40,577 bases of DNA from Rhodobiaceae bacterium. Its GTDB lineage: Bacteria; Pseudomonadota; Alphaproteobacteria; Rhizobiales; Aestuariivirgaceae. The notes below the pieces were generated by a model. That model was not told where the DNA came from and searched no databases. It was given only the letters and a program-made list of their open reading frames with translations. This document shows, in pieces, positions 28,030-37,048 of the stretch. The DNA is taken from the NCBI GenBank assembly GCA_009885825.1, contig VFJY01000013.1, forward strand, positions 1-40,577, in the 5' to 3' direction. Position numbers and translations under genes: made by a program. Position 1 is the stretch's first letter; each line of letters begins with the position of its first letter.

Positions 28030-31000
28030 TTAAAAGCTGTGGCTGAACATGATTTTGCCCGTGAGCGCATCCAGCCCTTCCGAGCCCAGGCCATCATAGG
28101 TGGCCTCGAGCGAGAGCTGCGAGGCGTTGGCCCGGATGTTGACGCCGGCCTTGAACTGCGGGCGCAGCTCATCGCGCGACGCCAATGCGCCGCCGACAGT
28201 CATCAGCCCCGGATTCTCGAAATCCCACAACAGGCGGGTGCCCACATAGGGCTCCAGCGCCGCGTCGCCAATTTCGCCCTGGTAGGAAATCGTAACACCG
28301 CCCGCCAGCCGCCCCAAATCAACGCTCTGCCCACCCACCAATACCGTGTTGACCCCGTCGGTGACACTATAGCTTTCCTGGCTTTCATGCATGTAGATCA
28401 GCGACATTTCCGGCGCGATGTCGAAATCCCCGGCCTCATGCTTGCCCGCGATCACCGCCTGGACCAGCCATCTCTCGGTGTCGAAGCCGCCCTCGTAGCG
28501 CGATCCCAGCACATCCTGAATGGCCGAGTTGTCGCTTTGCCCCCACAAGGCGCGGAGATCGACGAAAATATTGTCGACAGGTTCCGCCGACAGATAGGGC
28601 CCGGCCATCCAGCCCGTGCCGGAAACCACATTGATGCTGTTGGCTTGGCGGTCCTCGGCCCAGTCGATCTGGCCCATGACGCCGAGCAGAACGTGCTCGT
28701 TCACCCGCCAGTCGGCGCCCGCATAGCCCACGAAGAAATCGCCCGTCTGGGATTGGCCAGCGTCATCATCACGGTAAATCGCGAACTGGCCCTCAAGCCA
28801 GGCATTGAAGGCCGAGGAACTGTCCACCAGATCAGCCGCAGGCGAAATCGTCGCGCCCCCGTTTGAAGCCACTTCCAAGGCATGCGCGACGCCCTTGGCA
28901 TTCATCGCGAAGTCGCCCGTCAAATTGCCGTTCTCGCCCACGACAGTGAAGCCGCTGGAGCCGGTCTGGAACAGGCCCTTGTCGCGGTTGGCCAGGCGAT
29001 AGATCGACGGCTCGTGCGACGTGATGAGATCGCTGCGCCGCACGAGGAAATTGTGGGTCTGGGCCTTGAAGGCGTTGCCGACGGCAGTGCTGATCGCCGT
29101 GTCGTCATCGGCGATGGTGTTGGTGGCAACCACTGCCGCGCTCAATGTGCCAAGGCCGGAGGTGACTGCTATCAACGTCACAATCACGGTTTCAGAAGCT
29201 TCGATCGCAAGATCATTCAAGACTGTCACATCAAGTGTTGCGGTCAGCTGGCCAGCCAGAATGGTCACTGTCCCGGACAGGGCCACATAGTCGCCTCCCG
29301 CCGCCGCAGTGCCGGCAATGGTGTAGCTGATCACCGTGTCGCTGACGCTGATCGCCGTCTGCGAAACCGTCAGCGACCCGTTGGTGGCGGGCTCCGCGCC
29401 ATCAAGCGTGTTGCTGATGGAAACATCGGCCACGTCATTGTCGGCTATTGTATTGGTGGCGGTGAGCGGTGCTCCTGCTGTTGCAAGACCCGAGGTGATG
29501 CTGATGGTGACATCCACTGTCTCAGCACCCTCCACAATGGCATCGTCCACCATCGTAAGTGTAATCGTGGCGTTGAGCAAACCCGCTGGAATGGTGACCG
29601 AAGCGGGCCTGCCGTAATCAGTTACATTGGTGGCCGAGCCCCCGTAGGCCAGCGCGATCACTGTGTCTGTGGCACTTGCCAGGGTCTGCGTCACCGTCAA
29701 GGTGCCGGAAGCAGCCCCGGCCTCATTGCCATTGGCCGTGTTGGCAATCGAAACCGTGGCGCTGTCATCATCGGCGATGGTGTTGAGGGCGTTGAGGCTT
29801 GCTCCCAGGGTGACCGGGCCTGTGACATTGGTGACGGTGACGTCAACCGTCTCGGACCCCTCCACCACCAGGTCGTCGCTGACCGCCACCGCGATGTCGA
29901 AGCTGGTGGCCAGCGCCGGGATGAGGGCGGTGCCGGAAAGCGCCGTGTAGTCGGTTCCCGCCGTGGCCGATCCCGCCACCGTGTAGGTGACGGTGGTGGC
30001 TGTGGCGCTCGGGTTGGAGAGCGTCAGCCTGATCACCCCGTTGATGGCGGGTTCCGCCGCGTCCGAGATATTGGCGATGGTCACATTGGAGAGGTCATCA
30101 TCGGCGATGGTGTTGGTGGCCGAGCCTGCCGCCAAGATGGAGGGGTTGGAGGTGGCCGCCGTGAGGTTCACGATCACCGTTTCGCCGCCTTCGACAATCA
30201 GGTCCTGCAAGACTGGAATGGTGATGGTAGCCGTTGAGGTCAGCGCCGGAACCACTACCGTCAGGGGGAGTGCGGTAAAATCCGTGCCCGATGTGGCCGT
30301 GCCCGCGCCCAGCGTATAGCTCACCGTGGTGGCGGTGGAACTCTGGTTGGTCAGCGTCACCGTCATCGTGCCATTGGCCGGACCGACCTCCGTGCCATTG
30401 AGAGTATTGGCAATGGAAACAGCCGAAGTGTCATTGTCGGTGATGTTGACGGTGGGAAGCGCGCCAGTGACGCCCGCATAACCACCGCCTGCCGCCGTGA
30501 TTGAGGCGGGAGAGCAGGTATGCGCGCCTTCGACGATGGCGTCGTCAACAGGCGTGACTGTCACCGTCTGGGTCGTTGCAAAATTGGCAGGAGTGAATGT
30601 TAATGGAGTCGGTGCAAAGCCGCACTGGGAAGATACCCCAATAGTAACCGTCACGTTGGCAGAAGGAGCCAATCCAAGCCTGACTGTAAAAGCCCCGGTA
30701 TTGCCAGCGGTTTCGGTGGCGGCTCCGTCAGTTGTGGCAACAATAATCGTACCCGTGTCATTGTCAGTGATGTTGAAAGTGGGAGCAGTTCCAGTGGCGC
30801 CTGTGTATCCGCCCGTCGCCGATGCGGTAATTGCGCCAGTGGTGCAAGCATGGGCGCCTTCAACCACAGCATCATTGACGGCTGTTACAGTAAACGCCTG
30901 CGGAACATTCCAATTTGCGTTAGTAAAAGTGCGTGAAGCCGGCGCAAAAGTGCACTGGTCCGGCGTGGCCGGGTCCGCCGCCACGCTGACAGTCACATTG

Positions 31001-31596
31001 GCCGATGGCTGTGAAGTCAGCACCACTGAAAAATTTTGCGTCGCGCCTGCTTCGGTCACCGTGGAACCACCGCCTGCCACCGTGATGCCCGCGCGAATCA
31101 AAGTCAGTGTGTTGGACGTGGCAATATTGAAAATCGGACGGGCCACGTCATTGGCGGTGGCAGTGACAGTATATGAGGCTGCTGGTGCCCCAGGCGCCGT
31201 CCAGTTAATGGTGCAGGCACCTGTTCGAGTCGCTGGGCCACTATTGTTTGGAATATTGACAGCCGCGTTACAGGTCGCAGCAGCGAAAGTGCCGCCGGTT
31301 GGCGTAGGCGTTATGACAACAGTCTGATTGCCGCATTGACCTCCTGCTGCCGTAGACTGCACATTTGTGTAACTCACCGTAAAGGTTATTGGAATCGCCG
31401 GAACACCACCGCCCGGTGGATAGGCGGTTGAGGCCGAAGTAATAGTGAGAGTGCCAACGCCCAGCGTGCAGGCGGCCCAAGCCCCTCCCGACTCCACGAC
31501 CAGTGCAACCACAAGCAGCAGCATCCCAAGAGCATATCTCCTGGCCCTGCCCAAAACCCCTCTGCCCCAGGTCACGTCAATGCGCTTCCATCTCAA
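28030..31596 (-). CDS. Autotransporter with Calx-beta-like repeats
   Basis: A protein of up to 1188 residues. The signal peptide is near 18-41 (basic residues, then MLLLVVALVV, cleavage near AWA). An N-terminal beta-rich region with paired cysteines follows. The middle has two repeats ending NITDNDT and four Calx-beta-like repeats ending NTIADDD or NTIADND, with a DNA period near 330 bases. The C-terminal 270 residues form an outer-membrane barrel: alternating aromatic strands, RYEGGFDTERWLVQAVI, and a final Phe (SHSF). Such proteins (type V secretion) display adhesive or calcium-binding passengers on the cell surface. The TTG at 31596 has no clear ribosome site, so the true start may lie up to about 25 codons inside. 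A 16-bp palindrome lies about 170 bases upstream. Confidence 0.82.
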   Translation of the reverse strand: MRWKRIDVTWGRGVLGRARRYALGMLLLVVALVVESGGAWAACTLGVGTLTITSASTAYPPGGGVPAIPITFTVSYTNVQSTAAGGQCGNQTVVITPTPTGGTFAAATCNAAVNIPNNSGPATRTGACTINWTAPGAPAASYTVTATANDVARPIFNIATSNTLTLIRAGITVAGGGSTVTEAGATQNFSVVLTSQPSANVTVSVAADPATPDQCTFAPASRTFTNANWNVPQAFTVTAVNDAVVEGAHACTTGAITASATGGYTGATGTAPTFNITDNDTGTIIVATTDGAATETAGNTGAFTVRLGLAPSANVTVTIGVSSQCGFAPTPLTFTPANFATTQTVTVTPVDDAIVEGAHTCSPASITAAGGGYAGVTGALPTVNITDNDTSAVSIANTLNGTEVGPANGTMTVTLTNQSSTATTVSYTLGAGTATSGTDFTALPLTVVVPALTSTATITIPVLQDLIVEGGETVIVNLTAATSNPSILAAGSATNTIADDDLSNVTIANISDAAEPAINGVIRLTLSNPSATATTVTYTVAGSATAGTDYTALSGTALIPALATSFDIAVAVSDDLVVEGSETVDVTVTNVTGPVTLGASLNALNTIADDDSATVSIANTANGNEAGAASGTLTVTQTLASATDTVIALAYGGSATNVTDYGRPASVTIPAGLLNATITLTMVDDAIVEGAETVDVTISITSGLATAGAPLTATNTIADNDVADVSISNTLDGAEPATNGSLTVSQTAISVSDTVISYTIAGTAAAGGDYVALSGTVTILAGQLTATLDVTVLNDLAIEASETVIVTLIAVTSGLGTLSAAVVATNTIADDDTAISTAVGNAFKAQTHNFLVRRSDLITSHEPSIYRLANRDKGLFQTGSSGFTVVGENGNLTGDFAMNAKGVAHALEVASNGGATISPAADLVDSSSAFNAWLEGQFAIYRDDDAGQSQTGDFFVGYAGADWRVNEHVLLGVMGQIDWAEDRQANSINVVSGTGWMAGPYLSAEPVDNIFVDLRALWGQSDNSAIQDVLGSRYEGGFDTERWLVQAVIAGKHEAGDFDIAPEMSLIYMHESQESYSVTDGVNTVLVGGQSVDLGRLAGGVTISYQGEIGDAALEPYVGTRLLWDFENPGLMTVGGALASRDELRPQFKAGVNIRANASQLSLEATYDGLGSEGLDALTGKIMFSHSF
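28910..30450. repeat. Tandem ~330-bp coding repeats of the autotransporter
   Basis: The string GATGGTGTT or a close variant, which encodes the NTIADDD junction in reverse, appears near 29113, 29446, 29776, 30106 and, diverged, near 30440. The spacings are 330-334 bases. These are the Calx-beta-like units of the gene on the minus strand. The repeats have diverged in the interior, so they are old rather than recent copies. Outer limits are approximate. Confidence 0.75.
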
Positions 31597-31762
31597 GAAT
31601 TGGAATTGATAAAGCTTGCGTTAAAAACGCCTGCACAAACGCACGACAGACCAGATTCTATTTGGCGAAAACCCCCCGCTTTGCCTCAGCAACGCGCCCA
31701 AACAGCGAATCTCGTTATGACTCGGGGAGCTGGTTTAGGCAAGAGTCCTGCGGGTGACTATC

Positions 31763-31778
31763 TTACACTGCAGTGTAA
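31763..31778. promoter_or_regulatory. 16-bp perfect palindrome, operator-like
   Basis: TTACACTG followed by its exact complement CAGTGTAA forms a perfect 16-bp palindrome without spacer. It lies between the stop codon of the flavin monooxygenase and the start of the autotransporter, about 170 bases upstream of the latter. Uninterrupted palindromes of this length and base pattern are typical of TetR-family operators. No such regulator gene is in the window, so the binding protein is unknown. Confidence 0.45.
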
Positions 31779-31805
31779 TGCTTGAACCCTGGTGCAAAGA
31801 TGCCA

Positions 31806-33566
31806 CTAGGCCAGGTGATGCACCGCCGCCTTGCCGTAAACCGGGGTGGGAATGCCCTCTTTACGGGCTTTGAGCTGCAGCGACAAAAATTGCGAGTAAT
31901 GCCGCGATTGGTGCAGGTTTCCGCCATGGAACCACAGGTTATCCTGCTGGGTGGGCTTCCACATGTTGCGTTGCTCGCCTTCCCAGGGGCCCGGGTCTTT
32001 GGTGGTGTTGGAACCGAGGCCCCAGACCTTGCCAACCCGGTCGGCGACGTCCTGAGAGATGAGCTGGGCCGCCCAGCCATTCATCGAGCCATAGCCCGTG
32101 GCATAGACGACGAGATCGGCGGGAAGCTCCGTGCCATCGCTCAAGGCAACGCTGTTTTCCCTTACTTCGGCGACGCTGACCTTGGGCTTCAGCTTGATCT
32201 CTCCATCGCAGATCAGTTTTGATGCGCCAACGTCGATGTAATAGCCCGACCCCCGGCGCAGGTATTTCATGCCAAGGCCTGACTCGTCATCGCCAAAGTC
32301 ATGCATGAAGCCCACCTTCTCCAGACGCGCATAGAAATCCGCGTCGCGTTTTTTCATTTCCTTCACCCATTCAATGGCCCCCACATGCTTGATCCTGTAG
32401 GGCACGGCAGCGCCAATGAGATCGGCCTTGTTGACGTCAATGCCCCGCGCTACCGCGTCCTCCGAATAGGTGGGGCCAAGGTCAAGCTCCATCAGCGTCG
32501 CCGATTTGGCCACATGGGTTGACGAGCGCTGCACCATGGTGACATCGGCCCCCACTTCCCAAAGTGCTGCGCAAATATCATGGGCCGAATTGTTGGAGCC
32601 GATCACCACGCATTTTTTGCCGGCATATCTGTCAGGGCCCGGATGGGCGCTGGAATGATGCTGCTCGCCCTTGAATTTTTCCATGCCCGGAAATTTCGGC
32701 ATGTTGGGAACCGACGACATGCCGGTGGCGAGAACGAGATGCTTGGGCCGCAGTGTCACTGGTTTGCCGTTGCGGGTGACCTGCACCGTCCATTCCAGCT
32801 TTGCCGCATCGAAGGAAGCCTTCTCGCACAGCGTCGAGCCCCAGTAATTCAGCTCCATGACCTTGGTGTACATTTCCAGCCAGTCGCCGATCTTGTCCTT
32901 GGGCGAGAAGATCGGCCAGTGGTCCGGGAAGGGGATATACGGCATGTGGTCATACCACACGGGATCATGCAGGCAGAGCGACTTGTAGCGCTTGCGCCAG
33001 CTGTCGCCGGGCCGCTCGTTTTTTTCCACGATGATCGTTGGCACATTGAGCCGCTTCAGCCGCGCGCCGAGCCCAATGCCGCCCTGGCCGCCGCCGATGA
33101 TCACCACATAGGGCTGCTCCTCATGGCCGAGCCTGGCTTCTTCTTCGGCCTTGATCTGCGCCCAGTTCTTGCGGTTCTTGACGGCGGTGTGCTCAAGCCC
33201 AAGCTGGCGGCGCGGGCCCGCCTGCTCTTCGTGGCCCTTAAGTTCAACCATGGTGGTGAGCAGGGTGAAGCACTTGCCGTCCTTCAGCGTCAGCAATCCC
33301 CGCCCGCGCGAAACCGCTGTCTCAAAAGTGAACCAGCCCTCCCTGTCGCCTTCGACTTGCCAGTTGGAAGGCTTCACATGGCCCAGCGTTTCCCTGAGCA
33401 TGGCCTCGATTTCGGCCCGCCCCTCCAGCGTTTTGATGTTCCAGGTGAAGGACACCAGATCGCGCCAATAGCATTCCTCGCAGAAAAGCTGCGAAGCCGC
33501 CTTGGCATCCCCGCTGGCGAGGGCCGCGTCAAATTTCGAAAGCCAGTCGGAAACGGCTGAATGCAA
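31806..33566 (-). CDS. Flavin-containing monooxygenase with N-terminal SnoaL-like domain
   Basis: A 586-residue protein. Residues 1-115 form a SnoaL/NTF2-like domain (DWLSKFDAALASGDAKAASQ; EGRAEIEAMLRETLG). The FAD-binding site GGGQGG is at 158-163. The monooxygenase signature FKGEQHHSSAHPG is near 305-317. A second nucleotide-binding site follows in VVIGSNNSAHD, and a late YATGYGSMNGW motif is typical of FMO/YUCCA-type enzymes. It should use FAD and NADPH to oxygenate a small N-, S- or carbonyl-containing substrate, which cannot be named. The start codon is TTG with GGAG 8 bases before it; no ATG fits. It starts 14 bases after the stop of the TPR-like gene on the same strand, so the two are probably co-transcribed. 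Confidence 0.88.
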   Translation of the reverse strand: MHSAVSDWLSKFDAALASGDAKAASQLFCEECYWRDLVSFTWNIKTLEGRAEIEAMLRETLGHVKPSNWQVEGDREGWFTFETAVSRGRGLLTLKDGKCFTLLTTMVELKGHEEQAGPRRQLGLEHTAVKNRKNWAQIKAEEEARLGHEEQPYVVIIGGGQGGIGLGARLKRLNVPTIIVEKNERPGDSWRKRYKSLCLHDPVWYDHMPYIPFPDHWPIFSPKDKIGDWLEMYTKVMELNYWGSTLCEKASFDAAKLEWTVQVTRNGKPVTLRPKHLVLATGMSSVPNMPKFPGMEKFKGEQHHSSAHPGPDRYAGKKCVVIGSNNSAHDICAALWEVGADVTMVQRSSTHVAKSATLMELDLGPTYSEDAVARGIDVNKADLIGAAVPYRIKHVGAIEWVKEMKKRDADFYARLEKVGFMHDFGDDESGLGMKYLRRGSGYYIDVGASKLICDGEIKLKPKVSVAEVRENSVALSDGTELPADLVVYATGYGSMNGWAAQLISQDVADRVGKVWGLGSNTTKDPGPWEGEQRNMWKPTQQDNLWFHGGNLHQSRHYSQFLSLQLKARKEGIPTPVYGKAAVHHLA

Positions 33567-33580
33567 AATATCTACTCCGG

Positions 33581-34807
33581 TTAGTCGGTCAAAATGCCGC
33601 CGCGGCCAATATTGATGTCAGCTTCAAGCGTGTTTTCGGTCAAGCTGTATTTTTCCGATACTGAAATTCCAAGGTCATAGGCATTGGCCTGTTCCATCAC
33701 GGGCGAAACCCGGTCAAACAAATTGAGCTGCGCCTCGCCCTCGAAATTCAGCGCGATATCGCCGCGCGAGGGTTCCCAGCTGCCCTCCGTCTTGAGCCCA
33801 GCCTGGGCGGGACCAACCGAGGCAGCCGTCACTTTGATCTCGAAATCCACCCGCCCGTCGCCCTGCACAACCGCATGGATGGAGCCCCAGGGCGTGAGGA
33901 TTGAGAAGCCCGGATCAAGGCCTGGAATGAGAATGCCGAATTTCGGGATTTTGGCCTTGCAGTCAAAAAACCGCGCGAAGGGCTTGCGGTCCTGGCAGGC
34001 CGACTGGGCCGAGGATTCCGCGATTCTGCAGGTCACCAGGTCGATCTGGCCGATGATGCTCTTGGGGCACTTGGCATCGCAGGCAAAATTGATTTCGCAC
34101 ATTTTGCCGCTGCTGTTTGAAAGCGTCACATCGGCCAGCGGCCCGCCGGCGCGCCGCGCCATGACAACGGCGGGGTGCGCGCTGTTGAACAAATAGGCCG
34201 CCTCGAGAAATTTCGCCGCCGCCGAAGTCTCGCCGATCAGCGCCAGGGCCTCGGCCATGCGCACGTAGTAGATCACGTTCTGCGGATTGGCGGCGACCGC
34301 CTCATGGATGAGGAATGCGCCTTCCTCGATGACGGAGCGGTTTCCCTGCCTGGCGCCCAGGGCCGAGAGGGCCGAGCCCAGATTATTGGCGATCGCCGTC
34401 GACTTGCCATCAAGCTTGCGGGCCTCGCGCTGCAAGTCCACAATCGCCGCCAGCAAAGCTTCATCTGGTTTCGCGCCGGAAGGCAAGGTGACGCCTTCCG
34501 CCAGCAGCACGCCGAGCGAGGAATAGGGTCCGGCCAAGGCCCGGTCGCGCTCAATGGCCGCCGCGTAGGCCCACGCCCCGTGGGCGAAATGCCGCTTCAG
34601 CGTGAAGGCATGGCCAAGGCTGGCGAGCTCTGCCGCAGTCGTCGCCGGGCCGCCAGCCGCGCGCAGCATCGCAACGTCGCCAGGTTCCAGCCGCGCCTCG
34701 ATGTCAACCCGGGCCTTCGCCACCAGCATGACCGTGTCAGCGCGCGCGGCAATGCTTGCGAAGACAGCGAGGCAGACAATAATGAAGATGCGAAACATTC
34801 CAGCCAT
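33581..34807 (-). CDS. Secreted TPR-like protein of unknown function
   Basis: A 408-residue protein with a signal peptide (about 4-22, MFRIFIIVCLAVFASIAARA). The N-terminal half (about 45-235) is helical and alanine-rich and looks like TPR repeats (AWAYAAAIERDRALAGPYSSLGVLLAE; NPQNVIYYVRMAEALALIGE). The C-terminal half is beta-rich with several cysteines, including CEINFACDAKCPKS (about 247-260). The start at 34807 is chosen because AAGGAG lies 7 bases upstream and a signal peptide follows; the longer frame to 34996 overlaps the neighbouring gene. It sits between a membrane-anchored protein and the flavin monooxygenase in one orientation. No family was assigned to the C-terminal half. Confidence 0.72.
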   Translation of the reverse strand: MAGMFRIFIIVCLAVFASIAARADTVMLVAKARVDIEARLEPGDVAMLRAAGGPATTAAELASLGHAFTLKRHFAHGAWAYAAAIERDRALAGPYSSLGVLLAEGVTLPSGAKPDEALLAAIVDLQREARKLDGKSTAIANNLGSALSALGARQGNRSVIEEGAFLIHEAVAANPQNVIYYVRMAEALALIGETSAAAKFLEAAYLFNSAHPAVVMARRAGGPLADVTLSNSSGKMCEINFACDAKCPKSIIGQIDLVTCRIAESSAQSACQDRKPFARFFDCKAKIPKFGILIPGLDPGFSILTPWGSIHAVVQGDGRVDFEIKVTAASVGPAQAGLKTEGSWEPSRGDIALNFEGEAQLNLFDRVSPVMEQANAYDLGISVSEKYSLTENTLEADINIGRGGILTD

Positions 34808-34854
34808 GACCCGCTCCTTGTGATTCCGTTCCGGATGTTCGCCACAACACATTC

Positions 34855-35322
34855 TCAGCTCATATTCTGTGAGGGTAGACCGCCATTGACCACGGTGCGA
34901 AAACTTTTGGGGTAGTTGTTTTCCATGGACGTCCAGCTTGCCCGGAAGCCCGGTGCCTTCATGTAGTTTTTGAGGGCGTTGAAATAGGCATCCCATACTT
35001 CATCATCAATGAGCCGCTGCTCAAACTGAACGAAGGCACTATAGGTCAAGGACATCTGGGCACCCACAATTCTCTCAAACTTGAGTCTGTCCACCGCTGT
35101 CAGCTTGGACGTGCTGGCGCAGCCTTTGATATAGGTGTCCGCGTTGTCAGCCATCAGTGCAAAGACGTCTTTCTCGAAGCTCATGAGAGCCTGTACTGTT
35201 GAGCCTTCAATCGCCATTGCGTTTCGCCGGATCTGGAGGATCAAAAATACAACTGATACCAACCCGCCGACAACGCCAACGACAGACGAAATTGCCGTGA
35301 TCGTGCTCCAGTCCCAACTCAT
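34855..35322 (-). CDS. Membrane-anchored hypothetical protein
   Basis: A 155-residue protein with one N-terminal span (about 9-28, VVGVVGGLVSVVFLILQI) and a soluble helical remainder. The layout, short polar start, span, then LQIRRNAMAIEGSTVQALMS, is that of a common group of small bacterial proteins with a signal anchor and a helical domain containing a W-x-x-Y-xx-L segment (DAYFNALKNYM). Many are annotated DUF6082-like or hypothetical; no function is known. The start has GGAG 7 bases upstream. It may head the operon that continues with the TPR-like protein (47-base gap) and the monooxygenase. Confidence 0.7.
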   Translation of the reverse strand: MSWDWSTITAISSVVGVVGGLVSVVFLILQIRRNAMAIEGSTVQALMSFEKDVFALMADNADTYIKGCASTSKLTAVDRLKFERIVGAQMSLTYSAFVQFEQRLIDDEVWDAYFNALKNYMKAPGFRASWTSMENNYPKSFRTVVNGGLPSQNMS

Positions 35323-35457
35323 CTTCAGTCTCCAGTTGAGTTGGTTTCAGAGTAACCAGCCTCAATGACTATCCCATGGCACAATATACCAATGGCCTAT
35401 ACCTTGATATATAGGCATCGCGCGTGATTCGCCATTTCTAACAGGGGAATTTAATCC

Positions 35458-35486
35458 TTGACATCGCGCGGTGATTATGCCATAAA
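35458..35486 (+). promoter_or_regulatory. Probable sigma-70 type promoter
   Basis: TTGACA (35458-35463), 17 bases, CATAAA (35481-35486). It lies 38 bases before the start codon of the SRPBCC gene. The exact -35 and ideal spacing contrast with the EcfG promoters of the first 25 kb. Confidence 0.65.
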
Positions 35487-35524
35487 CGGCTATTCTCCAA
35501 AAATGTGAATCGAAAGGAAATGCC

Positions 35525-36052
35525 ATGCTGGTCATTCTGCTTGTCGTCGTCATTGCGCTTGCGGGACTGTTTTTCTACGCCTCCTCGCAACCGGACACTT
35601 TCACCGTTTCGCGGACTGCGAACATCAACGCAGCGCCGGAAAAGATTTTCCCGTTCCTCAATGATTTCAACATGTGGGGCCGCTGGTCGCCCTATGAAAA
35701 AATGGATCCCGCCATGCAGCGCATCGTTGCGAGCGCGGCAAGCGGCGTGGGCGCCACCTATGCATGGGCCGGCAACGGCAAGGTGGGGGCAGGCGATATG
35801 CGGATCACCACATCCACCCCGTCAACCCTGGTGGCGCTTGACCTTAACATGCTGAAACCGATGAAAGTCAGCAACAAGGTGAAGTTCACGCTTCAGCCGA
35901 AAGGCGCTGGAACCGACGTCACCTGGGCCATGGAAGGAAGTTCCCCCTTCATCGCCAAGTTCATGGGCGTGGTGATGAACATGGACAGGATAGTGGGCGG
36001 CCAGTTTGCGGAGGGGCTGGGAAATTTGAAGCGGGTGGTGGAGAAAACGTAA
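35525..36052 (+). CDS. SRPBCC-fold protein with N-terminal membrane anchor
   Basis: A 175-residue protein. An N-terminal hydrophobic helix (about 2-20) probably anchors it in the inner membrane. The rest (about 25-172) is an SRPBCC/polyketide-cyclase-type fold: FTVSRTANINAAPEKIFPFL (strand and helix), DFNMWGRWSPYE, then YAWAGNGKVGAGDMRIT and a long C-terminal helix. These domains bind hydrophobic ligands or act as chaperone-like cyclases; the ligand is unknown. The start follows AAGGAAATGCC. A sigma-70 promoter is visible upstream and a palindromic repeat follows the stop codon. It stands alone between divergent neighbours. Confidence 0.85.
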   Translation: MLVILLVVVIALAGLFFYASSQPDTFTVSRTANINAAPEKIFPFLNDFNMWGRWSPYEKMDPAMQRIVASAASGVGATYAWAGNGKVGAGDMRITTSTPSTLVALDLNMLKPMKVSNKVKFTLQPKGAGTDVTWAMEGSSPFIAKFMGVVMNMDRIVGGQFAEGLGNLKRVVEKT

Positions 36053-36055
36053 GGG

Positions 36056-36101
36056 CCCTCATCCACCCTTTGGGCACCTTCTCCCATCCTTTGGGAAGAA
36101 G
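36056..36101. repeat. Rhizobiales-type palindromic intergenic repeat
   Basis: The stretch CCTCATCCACCCTTTGGG followed by CACCTTCTCCCA...TGGGAAGAAG forms a short and a longer hairpin (CTTCTCCCA with TGGGAAGAAG, one bulge). Sequences of this pattern (CCCTCATCCG...CTTCTCCC...GGGAGAAG) are abundant intergenic repeats in rhizobial genomes, related to RIME-type elements. It starts directly after the SRPBCC stop codon and may serve as its terminator. Confidence 0.7.
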
Positions 36102-36534
36102 ATAAAATATGGATGTTTCACACAACATATTGATAAATAGCTATTATAATCTTTGCATTGGAATTGACACATTAGAAAGTAGCAAATAGGTAGCGCCCGA
36201 ATGCCCGGTGGTGGGTACAAAATTGCGGGGCGAAGGGGACAACTGCAAACGCCGACGCCCAAGAGAATGGCAACGTTTCAAAAGTGAAGACTGTGGCATG
36301 AGCCTTTTCCATTGGGTGCCGAGACGTCCGCTATCAGATGCACAGCAGACACGGCACAGGGGTTGTCTGACTTCGGCTTTTGACCCAAAGCAGACTTTGG
36401 CATTACATGCAGATGTCAGATCTTTAAGTCCACATCAGATAATCGAGCGACGGAAGTTCAGTTACGTTATCTGAAGAAGAAACCCCAGGCCAAGCTGTGG
36501 GCCTGGCCAAGGGTTCGTATTTGTCAAATGCGTA
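36102..36534. other. Intergenic DNA with a degenerate widespread repeat
   Basis: No convincing gene is present in these 433 bases. Around 36365-36420 the sequence CTTCGGCTTTTGACCCAAAG followed by CAGACTTTGG matches, as I recall it, a short sequence that recurs in intergenic DNA of many Rhizobiales and is often mis-annotated as a protein containing SAFDPKQTLAL. An A/T-rich segment lies at about 36100-36190. No insertion sequence ends were found. Confidence 0.5.
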
Positions 36535-36771
36535 TTACTTGTCGCCGCCCTCATCAGCTAGCATCATTTGCTTCAACAACCGCTGGTAATTGGTCAGTAC
36601 GGCTTCCCGCATTCTCAGCATTTCCATAGTGCTTTCATTAATCTGCATCATTACCTCGAATTTCATCTTGCGCAGTGCATCCATTTTGTTCATGTTTTCG
36701 AGGTTCTGGTCGGCAAAGGACGATGTTGAGAGCATTGCGAGTGTTGCTGCAGCGATTAAAAACTTCTTCAT
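36535..36771 (-). CDS. Small secreted methionine-rich helical protein
   Basis: A 78-residue protein with a signal peptide (about 1-20, cleavage near SFA-DQN). The mature part of about 58 residues is a single long amphipathic helix rich in Met (11 of 78 overall), Leu and Glu (NMNKMDALRKMKFEVMMQIN). It could be coiled-coil and could coordinate metal through Met, but no family or metal site was recognised. The start has GGAGA 5 bases upstream. It is separated by about 280 bases from the oxidoreductase upstream and appears to be a single gene. No EcfG promoter was found. Confidence 0.7.
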   Translation of the reverse strand: MKKFLIAAATLAMLSTSSFADQNLENMNKMDALRKMKFEVMMQINESTMEMLRMREAVLTNYQRLLKQMMLADEGGDK

Positions 36772-37048
36772 GTGTATCTCCTGTGGGTTTCATTTGGCTT
36801 GATGGACCTGAAATGATCTCATCTGTGGCCAATATCGCAAGTTCCTAAGTTGAACTGAAGTGCCGACTCGGCATGAATTTGATAGGTCAGCCACGTTGAT
36901 ACGAGAGGGATTGCCGCTAGGCGGCTGTCGCCGCAGGAAACTCAAGTCTCAAGATGGCGCTGGCACGCTTAAAAGTGAATCCGATCCAAGACAATGGGGA
37001 CTGGATATTGTCCCGCTGGCAGAATTTGCTCTTAGTGAGAAGAGCTAT
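36772..37048. other. Intergenic stretch without recognised features
   Basis: This 277-base stretch separates the oxidoreductase operon from the small Met-rich secreted protein. A GTTCC at 36841-36845 has no partner at EcfG spacing. No hairpin terminator with a T tract was found. Confidence 0.4.

Noticed and set aside
28882-30237. 451-codon plus-strand frame opposite the autotransporter
   Set aside because: It mirrors the repeat structure of the autotransporter, is Gly/Arg/Asp-rich in the manner of antisense GC-rich frames, and lacks a signal or domain.
36208-36474. 88-codon frame containing SAFDPKQTLAL
   Set aside because: The pattern is that of a widespread Rhizobiales intergenic repeat often mis-annotated as protein; there is no ribosome site.
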